Source: Pseudoxanthomonas yeongjuensis
GTDB lineage: Bacteria; Pseudomonadota; Gammaproteobacteria; Xanthomonadales; Xanthomonadaceae
Direction: 5' to 3'
Assembly (NCBI RefSeq): GCF_010093345.1
Contig: NZ_PDWT01000001.1
Coordinates: 1,240,001-1,304,000 of the forward strand
DNA: 64,000 bases
Shown piece by piece: positions 35,087-42,397 of this stretch (position 1 is its first letter; every line of letters begins with the position of its first letter). The position numbers and the translations under genes are program-made. The notes below the pieces were generated by a model that was not told the origin of the DNA, ran no database searches, and saw nothing but the letters and a program-made list of their open reading frames with translations.

Positions 35087-36877
35087 ATGAGCACCTACAA
35101 AGCTCCCCTGACCGATATCCGCTTCGCCCTCTACGATGTGCTGGGCGCCGAAGCCCTGTTCGCGAAACTCGGCTACGACGATGCCACTCGCGACGTGCTG
35201 GACGCGGTGCTGGAGGAAGCCGGACGCTTCGCCGAAACCGTGCTGGCCCCGCTCAACAGCGTCGGCGACGAGGTCGGCTGCAGCTTCGACAAGGCCAGCG
35301 GCGACGTCACCACGCCGCCGGGCTTCCGCGAGGCGTACACGCAATTCATCGAAGGCGGCTGGACCGGCCTGACCGCCGCCCCGGAATCCGGCGGCCAGGG
35401 CCTGCCGCACGTCATGGGCGTGCCGTTGAACGAGATGATCAACGCCGCCAACCTGGCCTGGGGCAATTTCCCGCTGCTTTCGCATGGCGCGGTGGAGGCG
35501 CTGAAACAACACGGCGAGGACTGGCAGCGCGAGGTGTTCCTCAAGCCGATAGTGGAAGGCCGCTGGACCGGCACCATGTGCCTGACCGAACCGCATTGCG
35601 GCACCGATCTGGGCCTGATCAAGACCCGAGCCGAAACCAATGCCGACGGCAGCTATGCGGTCACCGGCACCAAGATCTTCATCACCGCCGGCGAGCACGA
35701 CCTGACCGACAACATCGTCCACCTGGTGCTGGCGAAACTGCCGGACGCACCTGCAGGCGCGAAGGGCATCTCGCTGTTCGTCGTGCCCAAGTTCAAGGTC
35801 GCGCGCGACGGCAGCGTGGGCGAACGCAACGCGGTGCGTTGCGGCTCGATCGAGCACAAGATGGGAATCAAGGGTTCGGTCACCTGCGTGATGAACTTCG
35901 ATGGCGCCGAAGGCTACCTCGTCGGACAGCCGCACAAAGGCCTGCTGGCGATGTTCACCATGATGAATACCGCACGCCTGGGCGTCGGCCTGCAGGGCAT
36001 CGGCCTGTCCGAACGCGCTTATCAGAATGCGTTGCGCTATTCGCTTGACCGTTTGCAGACCCGCTCGCTCAGCGGCCCCAAATTCCCCGACAAACCCGCC
36101 GATCCGATCGTCGTCCATCCCGACGTGCGGCGCATGTTGTTGACGGTGAAGTCGCTGGTCGAAGGCAGTCGTCTGCTGGCGTTGCATGCCGGTACGTTGA
36201 TCGACATCGCCCATCATGCCGAGGATGCGGCGGAACGCGAACAGGCCGACGTGCTGGTCAGTTTCCTGACCCCGATCTCCAAGGCCTGCCAGACCGAATG
36301 GGGCATCGAAAACACCTACAACGCGCTGCAATGCTTCGGCGGCCACGGCTATATCCGCGAGCACGGCATGGAGCAACTGGCCCGCGATGCGCGCATCACC
36401 ACACTGTACGAAGGCACCACCGGCATCCAGTCGCTCGACCTGATGGGCCGCAAGACGGCTTCGACCAAGGCCGCGGGATTGAAGTTGTTCCTCGCCCAGA
36501 TCGAGGCCTTCGCCAAGGAACACGAAGACGATGCGTCGCTGGCCGAATTCATCGCGCCATTGCGGCAGAAAGCCGCCGAGTGGGCCAGCTTGACCCAGGG
36601 CATCCTGCAGCGCGCGGCCGGCGATCCCGAGGAAATCGGCGCGGCCAGCACCGACTACCTGTTCTATTCGGGCTATGTCGCCCTGGCCTACTGGTGGGCG
36701 CGCAGCGTGGCCGCGGCCAATGCATCGGCGCATCCGCAATCGTTCAAGCAGTCCAAGCTGGAAACCGCGCGTTTCTACTACGCCCGCATCCTGCCGCGCA
36801 CGCTGGCCCATGCGGCGGCGATCGAATCCGGTGCGGCGCCGCTCATGGCGATGGACGCAGAACGCTTCGGCCCCTGA
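35087..36877 (+). CDS. Acyl-CoA dehydrogenase, long (FadE/DmdC-like) type
   Basis: The 596-residue protein has the acyl-CoA dehydrogenase domains: an N-terminal helical domain, the FAD/substrate loop MCLTEPHCGTDLGLIKTRA, TKIFITAGEHDLTDNIVHLVLAKLP, the C-terminal helical domain with CFGGHGYIREHGMEQLARDARITTLYEGTTGIQ, where the Glu is the usual catalytic base, and an extra C-terminal domain of about 120 residues seen in DmdC- and AcdA-type enzymes. It oxidises an acyl-CoA to the enoyl-CoA with electrons passed to ETF; chain length is unknown. It is monocistronic between two copies of the same palindromic repeat. Confidence 0.94.
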   Translation: MSTYKAPLTDIRFALYDVLGAEALFAKLGYDDATRDVLDAVLEEAGRFAETVLAPLNSVGDEVGCSFDKASGDVTTPPGFREAYTQFIEGGWTGLTAAPESGGQGLPHVMGVPLNEMINAANLAWGNFPLLSHGAVEALKQHGEDWQREVFLKPIVEGRWTGTMCLTEPHCGTDLGLIKTRAETNADGSYAVTGTKIFITAGEHDLTDNIVHLVLAKLPDAPAGAKGISLFVVPKFKVARDGSVGERNAVRCGSIEHKMGIKGSVTCVMNFDGAEGYLVGQPHKGLLAMFTMMNTARLGVGLQGIGLSERAYQNALRYSLDRLQTRSLSGPKFPDKPADPIVVHPDVRRMLLTVKSLVEGSRLLALHAGTLIDIAHHAEDAAEREQADVLVSFLTPISKACQTEWGIENTYNALQCFGGHGYIREHGMEQLARDARITTLYEGTTGIQSLDLMGRKTASTKAAGLKLFLAQIEAFAKEHEDDASLAEFIAPLRQKAAEWASLTQGILQRAAGDPEEIGAASTDYLFYSGYVALAYWWARSVAAANASAHPQSFKQSKLETARFYYARILPRTLAHAAAIESGAAPLMAMDAERFGP

Positions 36878-36884
36878 CCCTCTT

Positions 36885-36954
36885 GTAGGAGCGGGCCTTG
36901 CCCGCGATGCTTCTGACTCACCGGCAAAAGCATCGCAGGCAAGGCCCGCTCCTA
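36885..36954. repeat. Palindromic intergenic repeat pair, GGGC-CTT-GCCC core
   Basis: GTAGGAGCGGGCCTTGCC and an almost exact complement (one base differs, CAGGCAAGG). It is followed by four tandem CGAC units at 36954-36969. Confidence 0.88.
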
Positions 36955-36976
36955 CGACCGACCGACCGACCGCCTG

Positions 36977-37005
36977 TACACAAATCATCAACATTTAGGT
37001 ATAAC
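36977..37005 (+). promoter_or_regulatory. Promoter of the HNH nuclease gene
   Basis: TACACA (36977-36982) and TATAAC (37000-37005) are 17 bases apart. A start about seven bases later would fall only about five bases before the ATG at 37017. Confidence 0.6.
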
Positions 37006-37016
37006 CTGTTTCCCCG

Positions 37017-37670
37017 ATGGAAGCAGACGCAGCTCAGCTTCACCTGATAGACACCGGCAGCACTCCTGACCCGGTCTCGTTCGCATCGCATCCCTCCACC
37101 CGTTCCAGTACCGTGCGCCTGCTGTCGCTGGATGCGCATGGCCGCGTCCTGGACTGGATCAACTGGCAGGACGCCACCTGCCTGTACGCGCGCGATGCCG
37201 TCGCCTGGACCCTGGGCGACCCCTGCCTGCGCGTGCATGGCGGCACCAGCCGCACGACCGGCGAACAAAGCATCATCGAGCTGCACCCCATCGTCGCCTC
37301 GCGCGGCCATGCGCGGGTGCAGGCGCTGTCGCCGACGCCGACCCTGAGCAACACCGCGCTGTTCGCCCGCGACGCCCAGCTGTGCCTGTACTGCGGGCGC
37401 GAATATTCGCGCCCCAGCCTGACCCGCGACCACGTGCTGCCGCTGTCCAAGGGCGGGCGGGATATCTGGGAAAACGTGGTCACCGCCTGTTTCCACTGCA
37501 ACTCGCGCAAGGCCAACCGCACCCCGCAACAAGCCAACATGCCGTTGCTGGCGGTGCCTTACCGGCCCAGTTGGATCGAGCACCTGATCCTCTCCAACCG
37601 CAATATCCTGGCCGACCAGATGGCCTTCCTGAAGGCGCACCTGCCGAAGCGCTCCAAACTCTCTGCCTGA
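37017..37670 (+). CDS. HNH endonuclease family protein
   Basis: The 217-residue protein has a C-terminal HNH domain with a zinc knuckle: CLYCGREYSRPSLTRDHVLPLSKGGRDIWENVVTACFHCNSRKANRTP, giving Cys123/126, His139, Asn153 and Cys158/161. The N-terminal 110 residues (STVRLLSLDAHGRVLDWINWQDATCLYARDAVAW) are typical of the chromosomal 5-methylcytosine-type HNH proteins found singly in many Proteobacteria. It has no linked methylase or defence gene; its role is unknown. No Shine-Dalgarno precedes the ATG and a promoter ends just before it, so the mRNA may be nearly leaderless. Confidence 0.88.
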   Translation: MEADAAQLHLIDTGSTPDPVSFASHPSTRSSTVRLLSLDAHGRVLDWINWQDATCLYARDAVAWTLGDPCLRVHGGTSRTTGEQSIIELHPIVASRGHARVQALSPTPTLSNTALFARDAQLCLYCGREYSRPSLTRDHVLPLSKGGRDIWENVVTACFHCNSRKANRTPQQANMPLLAVPYRPSWIEHLILSNRNILADQMAFLKAHLPKRSKLSA

Positions 37671-37675
37671 ACCAA

Positions 37676-37761
37676 CCCCGTAGGAGCGCCCCTTGGGCGC
37701 GATGCTCTTTCGTGTCGTAGCCGGCATAAAAGCATCGCGCCCAAGGGGCGCTCCTACGGGG
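37676..37761. repeat. Palindromic intergenic repeat pair, GCCC-CTT-GGGC core
   Basis: CCCCGTAGGAGCGCCCCTT and its complement flank a short loop; the inner palindrome is GCCCCTTGGGC. It lies between the HNH gene and dxs. Confidence 0.9.
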
Positions 37762-37793
37762 TTTGCTTGCCCGTCCCTGCAATGGGGAGGAAA

Positions 37794-39713
37794 ATGGCGC
37801 GAATGATCGACCCCAGCCGCTACCCCCGCCTTTCCCACATCGAAACCCCGGCCGACCTGCGCCAGTTCGACGAATCCGAACTGACCGCGATCGCCGATGA
37901 GTTGCGCGCCTACCTGATCGAATCGGTGGGCAAGAGCGGTGGTCATTTCGGCGCCGGCCTGGGGGTGATCGAACTGACCGTCGCCCTGCACTACCTGTTC
38001 AACACTCCCGACGACCGCCTGGTCTGGGATGTCGGCCACCAGACCTACCCGCACAAGATCCTGACCGGGCGCCGCGACCGGATCCACACGGTCAAGCAGG
38101 CCGATGGCGTGGCCCCGTTCCCCAAGCGCGAGGAAAGCGAATACGACACCTTCGGCGTCGGCCATTCCTCGACCTCGATCTCGGCCGCGCTGGGCATGGC
38201 CATCGCCAATGCGCGGGCCGGCAACGAGCGCAAGGTCGTGGCGGTGATCGGCGATGGCGCGATGACCGCGGGCATGGCCTTCGAGGCGCTCAACCATGCA
38301 GGCGGCATGGAGGACCCGGAACCCAACCTGCTGGTGATCCTCAACGACAACCAGATGTCGATTTCCGAGAACGTCGGCGGCCTGACCAAGATGCTCGGCC
38401 GGATCAGCAGCAGCCGCACGCTCAATGCCCTGCGCGAAGGCGGCAAGAAGCTGCTCGGCGACAAGCGCAAGCCACCGGCGCGCTTCATGCGCCGCTGGGA
38501 AGAACACTGGAAGGGCATGTTCGTGCCCTCCACCCTGTTCGAACAGATGGGCTTCCACTACACCGGCCCGATCGACGGTCATGACGTGCCGGCGCTGGTA
38601 GGCGCGCTGAAAACGCTGAAGACCCTCAAGGGTCCGCAACTGCTGCATGTCATGACCACCAAGGGCAAGGGCTACGAACTGGCCGAAGACGACCAGATCG
38701 GCTATCACGCGGTGGGACCGTTCGATCCCGAAAAGGGACTGATCAGCAAGGGCGGCGCGAAGAAGCCGACCTATACCGACGTGTTCGGCGACTGGATCTG
38801 CGACATGGCCGCCGCCGATCCGAAACTGCTGGGCATCACCCCGGCGATGCGCGAAGGCTCGGGCCTGGTGCGCTTCAGCAAGGAATACCCGCAACGCTAT
38901 TTCGATGTGGCCATCGCCGAGCAGCATGCCGTCACCCTGGCCGCGGGCATGGCCTGCGAAGGCGCCAAGCCGGTGGTCGCCATCTATTCCACCTTCCTGC
39001 AGCGCGGTTACGACCAGTTGGTGCACGACGTGGCGATCCAGAAGCTCGACGTGCTGTTCGCGATCGATCGCGGCGGCGTGGTCGGCCCGGACGGCGCCAC
39101 CCACGCCGGCAACCTTGATTTGAGCTACCTGCGTTGCGTGCCGCACATGGTGGTGATGGCGCCGGCCGACGAGGACGAGTGCCGCAAGATGCTCAGCACC
39201 GGCTTCCGGCACGAAGGCCCGGCCGCGGTGCGCTATCCGCGCGGCACCGGCCCCGGCGTGGCCATCGATCCGTCGCTGGCGACCCTGCCGATCGGCAAGG
39301 CCGAGGTCCGCGCGCAGGGCGCGCGCATCGCCCTGCTCGCATTCGGCGCGACCGTGCCGGCGGCGGAACAGGTCGGCAAGGAGTTGGGACTGACCGTGGT
39401 CAACATGCGCTTCGTCAAGCCGCTGGATCGCACCCTCATCCTGGAGCTGGCGAAGACCCACGAAGGCTTCGTCACCATCGAGGACAACGTGGTCATGGGC
39501 GGCGCGGGTTCCGGCGTGGCCGAATTGCTGAATTCGGAAGAGCTGCCGATGCCGATCCTGCACCTGGGCCTGCCGGACGATTTCCAGCATCACGCCAGCC
39601 GCGAACAACTGCTGGCCGAGGCGGGCATCGATGCGGTCGGCATCCGTGCGGCCGTACTCCGGCGCTGGCCGTCGTTGCAGGCGACGGACGCAGTCCGCAG
39701 CGTCGCCAGTTAG
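37794..39713 (+). CDS. dxs: 1-deoxy-D-xylulose-5-phosphate synthase
   Basis: The 639-residue thiamine-diphosphate enzyme joins pyruvate and glyceraldehyde-3-phosphate, the first step of the MEP isoprenoid pathway. Visible are [18 protein letters not shown], the ThDP/Mg motif [18 protein letters not shown]...[17 protein letters not shown], the transketolase-like [11 protein letters not shown] and the second-domain [21 protein letters not shown]. Start choice is open: the ATG at 37794 has GGGGAGG only three bases upstream, while an ATG at 37803 has it at twelve. It is monocistronic, preceded by a palindromic repeat. Confidence 0.97.
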   Translation: MARMIDPSRYPRLSHIETPADLRQFDESELTAIADELRAYLIESVGKSGGHFGAGLGVIELTVALHYLFNTPDDRLVWDVGHQTYPHKILTGRRDRIHTVKQADGVAPFPKREESEYDTFGVGHSSTSISAALGMAIANARAGNERKVVAVIGDGAMTAGMAFEALNHAGGMEDPEPNLLVILNDNQMSISENVGGLTKMLGRISSSRTLNALREGGKKLLGDKRKPPARFMRRWEEHWKGMFVPSTLFEQMGFHYTGPIDGHDVPALVGALKTLKTLKGPQLLHVMTTKGKGYELAEDDQIGYHAVGPFDPEKGLISKGGAKKPTYTDVFGDWICDMAAADPKLLGITPAMREGSGLVRFSKEYPQRYFDVAIAEQHAVTLAAGMACEGAKPVVAIYSTFLQRGYDQLVHDVAIQKLDVLFAIDRGGVVGPDGATHAGNLDLSYLRCVPHMVVMAPADEDECRKMLSTGFRHEGPAAVRYPRGTGPGVAIDPSLATLPIGKAEVRAQGARIALLAFGATVPAAEQVGKELGLTVVNMRFVKPLDRTLILELAKTHEGFVTIEDNVVMGGAGSGVAELLNSEELPMPILHLGLPDDFQHHASREQLLAEAGIDAVGIRAAVLRRWPSLQATDAVRSVAS

Positions 39714-39722
39714 CGCTATCGG

Positions 39723-40745
39723 TTAAAGCGGCGCTTCGACCTGGTAGCCCTTCACCTGCAGGTAGGACAGGTAGCCATCCGGCTTCAACAGTTCGGCGAT
39801 GGGCAGGATCGCGAAAGTAATCCGGTTCTTCTGCAGCGCCTCTTCCGCCGTTTTGAGCCACTGCGCCCTGACCCGGGCTTCGACGTCGCTCATCCCGCGC
39901 TTCCTGGCGAACTCGCTGCTGGTCAGCGCCGAGAGGCAGGCGCCCGCCTGCTTTTCCGATGGCAAGGCACGCAGTGCATCCAGGTCGCCGACGGACCATG
40001 CGTTGGCGCGATCGACCATCTCCGGGATGTCCTTCTCCACCCGGTCCAGGGACGCGCGGAAGCACTCGAGGTCGTTCACGCCTTCCCGGGTGAAATCCTT
40101 GATCGCCGCTTTCGGGTCGTCGATCACTATCTTCAGCGTGGTCGGCGTGATCTTCATCTTGCGCTGTTTCAGCACCGCCTCGATCACCGGCGTGATGACC
40201 GGCTTCTGCCCGAGGCCCGCCTTGCGATTGGCCTTCGCATAGAGTTCGTTGGCCACGAGTATCGGCCGCTTCTTCTCGATGCCCTTGTCCTTGCCGAAAT
40301 ACCGGGGCTTCAGCGCGGCCCATCGCGCATAGACGTCTGCCGGCAACACCTCGCTCAGGGTCTTGCCCTCCGGGTTCTTGCCTGCTTTCAGCGCCGAGGG
40401 CAGCAGCATCAGGCCCTTGAACACGCCGATATCCGCATCCAGCACCAGGCCAGGCATGCCAAGCACCTGGTCCGCCTGTTCGAGAATCGACCTGACCTCG
40501 TCCGATTTCCAGCTGATGCCGCTGGGCAGCGGCGACAAGGTTCCCAGCACCCAAAGCCCATGGTCGCCCTTCGATACCTTCCACATGCCCGGGCCAGGCT
40601 GCGCGCCGGTCACCACCATCGTTTCCAGTTCCAGCACGCCCTCGCTGTCGATGTGTTGCGCAGGCGTCGATTCGACGGGCGATGATTGCGCCATGACCGG
40701 CGAAGCCAGGCACCAGCAGGCCATGAGTGCGAAGAGGAAACGCAT
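39723..40745 (-). CDS. TraB/GumN family protein, His-less active-site variant
   Basis: The 340-residue precursor has a signal peptide (MRFLFALMACWCLASPVMAQ) and the TraB/GumN-type domain: MWKVSKGDHGLWVLGTLSPLPSGISWKSDEVRSILEQADQVL, the middle region and ITFAILPIAELLKPDGYLSYLQVKGYQV near the end. TraB/TIKI members carry a GTxH metal-binding motif; here the sequence reads GTLSP, so the His is absent. A similar GTxSPLP form is what I would expect for a Xanthomonadaceae subgroup, so protease activity is doubtful. The ATG at 40745 begins the signal peptide. Confidence 0.8.
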   Translation of the reverse strand: MRFLFALMACWCLASPVMAQSSPVESTPAQHIDSEGVLELETMVVTGAQPGPGMWKVSKGDHGLWVLGTLSPLPSGISWKSDEVRSILEQADQVLGMPGLVLDADIGVFKGLMLLPSALKAGKNPEGKTLSEVLPADVYARWAALKPRYFGKDKGIEKKRPILVANELYAKANRKAGLGQKPVITPVIEAVLKQRKMKITPTTLKIVIDDPKAAIKDFTREGVNDLECFRASLDRVEKDIPEMVDRANAWSVGDLDALRALPSEKQAGACLSALTSSEFARKRGMSDVEARVRAQWLKTAEEALQKNRITFAILPIAELLKPDGYLSYLQVKGYQVEAPL

Positions 40746-40851
40746 GGGCGTCGCCGTGAAGGGAGGTGTGCGACAGATTAGCCGCAAGCACGGGCGCATT
40801 GAATGATCGGCACCGGCAACGGCATGCCGATGTTCAGCATGATTCCTGCTG

Positions 40852-41322
40852 TCAGTGCGCCAGTCCGCCCGCGGCGCGCAGCTCGCTTGCCAGGGGACTC
40901 CGCTCGTCCAGCATCTCCAGTCCGCTCCACACGAACCCCGGCGACACCGAACAGTTCACCAGCGAATATTCGCCGTGGGTCCGCGCGCTTTGCCAGATGC
41001 CCGCAGGCACCACCTGCAGCAATTGCCCACCGCGCGCGGAGGTATCCAGTTGCACGCGGCTGAGCGCATGCGCGGCTGCGTCGTACATCAGCAACTCGAC
41101 CGAGCTTCCTTCCTGCCAGTCCCAGACTTCGGCCGCGTCCACGCGATGCCAGCGGCTGCCTGCGCCTTCGGTAAGCAGGAACTGGATCGAGGTGAGCGTA
41201 GGCCGCAGCACGCCGTTCGCCTCGACCTGCTTGGTGGATTCGTAAACCCGCCGGTAATGGCCCCCTTCCGGATGTGGCGCCAGTTGCAGTGTGTCTATCA
41301 GTTCAAGGGCCCGCGGGTGCAT
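40852..41322 (-). CDS. Cupin-fold protein, DUF985 family
   Basis: The 156-residue protein matches the DUF985 cupins: LIDTLQLAPHPEGGHYRRVYES at the start, TSIQFLLTEGAGSRWHRVDAAEVWDWQEGSSVELLMYD, VPAGIWQSAR, GEYSLVNCSVSPGFVWSGLEML at the end. These are cytosolic beta-barrel proteins of unknown activity, possibly binding sugars or metals. It is monocistronic; a short tandem-repeat patch (41347-41396) precedes it. Its stop lies about 105 bp from the GumN-like gene start. Confidence 0.9.
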   Translation of the reverse strand: MHPRALELIDTLQLAPHPEGGHYRRVYESTKQVEANGVLRPTLTSIQFLLTEGAGSRWHRVDAAEVWDWQEGSSVELLMYDAAAHALSRVQLDTSARGGQLLQVVPAGIWQSARTHGEYSLVNCSVSPGFVWSGLEMLDERSPLASELRAAGGLAH

Positions 41323-41346
41323 CGATCAATCCTGGTCCAGCTTCGG

Positions 41347-41396
41347 TGTACATGCTTTTATGAACATGCTTCTGTGTACACGCTTCTGTGAGCATG
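41347..41396. repeat. Short tandem repeat, 14-bp unit, about 3.6 copies
   Basis: TGTACATGCTTTTA, TGAACATGCTTCTG, TGTACACGCTTCTG and TGAGCATG follow one another directly. It lies 25 bp upstream of the DUF985 start. Confidence 0.8.
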
Positions 41397-41404
41397 GCGC
41401 AATA

Positions 41405-41432
41405 AAAACCCGCATTCTGCAATGCGGGTTTT
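41405..41432 (-). terminator. Terminator of tRNA-Pro
   Basis: AAAACCCGCATT and AATGCGGGTTTT are exact complements around CTGC. It lies just after the 3' end of the minus-strand tRNA. Confidence 0.88.
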
Positions 41433-41450
41433 GGTGAGTGCTTTCGCGAT

Positions 41451-41527
41451 TGGTCGGGACGGCCGGATTTGAACCGACGACCCTCTGCCCCCCAGGCAGA
41501 TGCGCTACCAGGCTGCGCTACGCCCCG
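41451..41527 (-). tRNA. tRNA-Pro (anticodon GGG)
   Basis: Read on the minus strand, the 77-nt gene has acceptor arms CGGGGCG/..CGTCCCG, D arm GCGCAGCCTGGTAGCGC, anticodon loop CTGGGGG (anticodon GGG) on the stem TCTGC/GCAGA, T arm GTCGGTTCAAATCCGGC and an encoded CCA. Confidence 0.95.
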
Positions 41528-41564
41528 AACTTGTGCGAATTCCCGCCTTGGCGACGGGGCGGCA

Positions 41565-41594
41565 ATTATAGCTGTATTTCCTACCGTCTTTCAG
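41565..41594 (-). promoter_or_regulatory. Promoter of tRNA-Pro
   Basis: On the minus strand CTGAAA (41589-41594) and a consensus TATAAT (41565-41570) are spaced by 18 bases. Confidence 0.75.
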
Positions 41595-41613
41595 AAGAAA
41601 GCGGCACGCCTCC

Positions 41614-41690
41614 GTAGGAGCGCCCCTTGGGCGCGATGCCTTTCCACCAACTCCCGCGAAAAGCATCGCGGGCGAGGCCCGCTCCTGCGG
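41614..41690. repeat. Hybrid palindromic repeat pair
   Basis: The left arm is of the GCCC-CTT-GGGC type (GTAGGAGCGCCCCTTGGG), the right arm of the GGGC-(C/G)..-GCCC type (GCGGGCGAGGCCCGCTCC + TGC). The two arms therefore belong to different subfamilies of the same repeat and pair only in their outer parts. Confidence 0.8.
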
Positions 41691-41710
41691 ACATTGGCGG
41701 GAAATGCACG

Positions 41711-42067
41711 CTAACGGCGCAGCAGCTGCAGTATCTCTTCCAGCTCCATGCGCACCTGCTTGACGATCTGGTTGCTCAGTGCCGATTCCTGCCTGGCGCC
41801 CTCGCCTTCCAGGCGCAGCCGGGCACCGCCGATGGTATAGCCCTGCTCGTACAGCAGGCCGCGGATCTGGCGCACCATCAGCACGTCGTGGCGCTGGTAA
41901 TAGCGGCGGTTGCCGCGGCGCTTGACCGGCTCCAGGCTGGGGAACTCGGTTTCCCAGTAGCGCAGCACATGCGGCTTCACGTCGCACAGCTCGCTGACTT
42001 CACCGATGGTGAAATAGCGCTTGGCGGGGATCGGCGGTAACTCGCGGTTGCTGCCCGGATCAAGCAT
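41711..42067 (-). CDS. MerR family regulator next to ihfA
   Basis: The 118-residue protein has a winged helix-turn-helix of MerR type: [70 protein letters not shown], followed by a short coiled C-terminus and no metal-binding Cys. Such a gene follows ihfA in many gammaproteobacteria; its targets are unknown. Its start overlaps the stop of ihfA by 8 bp, so it is expressed with it. Confidence 0.93.
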   Translation of the reverse strand: MLDPGSNRELPPIPAKRYFTIGEVSELCDVKPHVLRYWETEFPSLEPVKRRGNRRYYQRHDVLMVRQIRGLLYEQGYTIGGARLRLEGEGARQESALSNQIVKQVRMELEEILQLLRR

Positions 42068-42362
42068 GTCCGGCTCCGGCGTAGGCTTCCACGCGCTCCT
42101 TGAGCTTCTGTCCCGGGCGGAAGGTGACCACGGTGCGGGCCGAGATCGGAATCTCTTCGCCGGTCTTGGGATTGCGGCCGGGGCGCTGGTTCTTGCGGCG
42201 CAGGTCGAAATTGCCGAAGCCCGAAAGCTTGACCTGGCGGCCCTGCTCCAGTGCTTCGCGCAGCACGTCGAAATAGGCGTCCACGAATTCCTTGGCCTCG
42301 CGCTTGTTCAGCCCGACCTCGTCGAACAACCGCTCGGACATTTCAGCTTTCGTCAGTGCCAT
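42060..42362 (-). CDS. ihfA: Integration host factor subunit alpha
   Basis: The 100-residue protein is a typical HU/IHF family member: [91 protein letters not shown], with the DNA-intercalating Pro in [13 protein letters not shown] bends DNA and assists replication, recombination and transcription. It follows pheT with about 35 bp between them, in the thrS-to-ihfA order of E. coli. Confidence 0.97.
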   Translation of the reverse strand: MALTKAEMSERLFDEVGLNKREAKEFVDAYFDVLREALEQGRQVKLSGFGNFDLRRKNQRPGRNPKTGEEIPISARTVVTFRPGQKLKERVEAYAGAGHA

Positions 42363-42397
42363 GTATTCCTTCCCCTCAATCCTTTAACCGCCGGCCT

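Noticed and set aside
36918..39608. An 896-codon frame opposite dxs and the HNH gene
   Set aside because: It spans two real genes and a palindromic repeat; composition is that of antisense GC-rich DNA.
41614..41690. Attachment site or integrated element next to tRNA-Pro
   Set aside because: No integrase, no tRNA-end duplication, and the sequence is an ordinary member of the palindromic repeat family.
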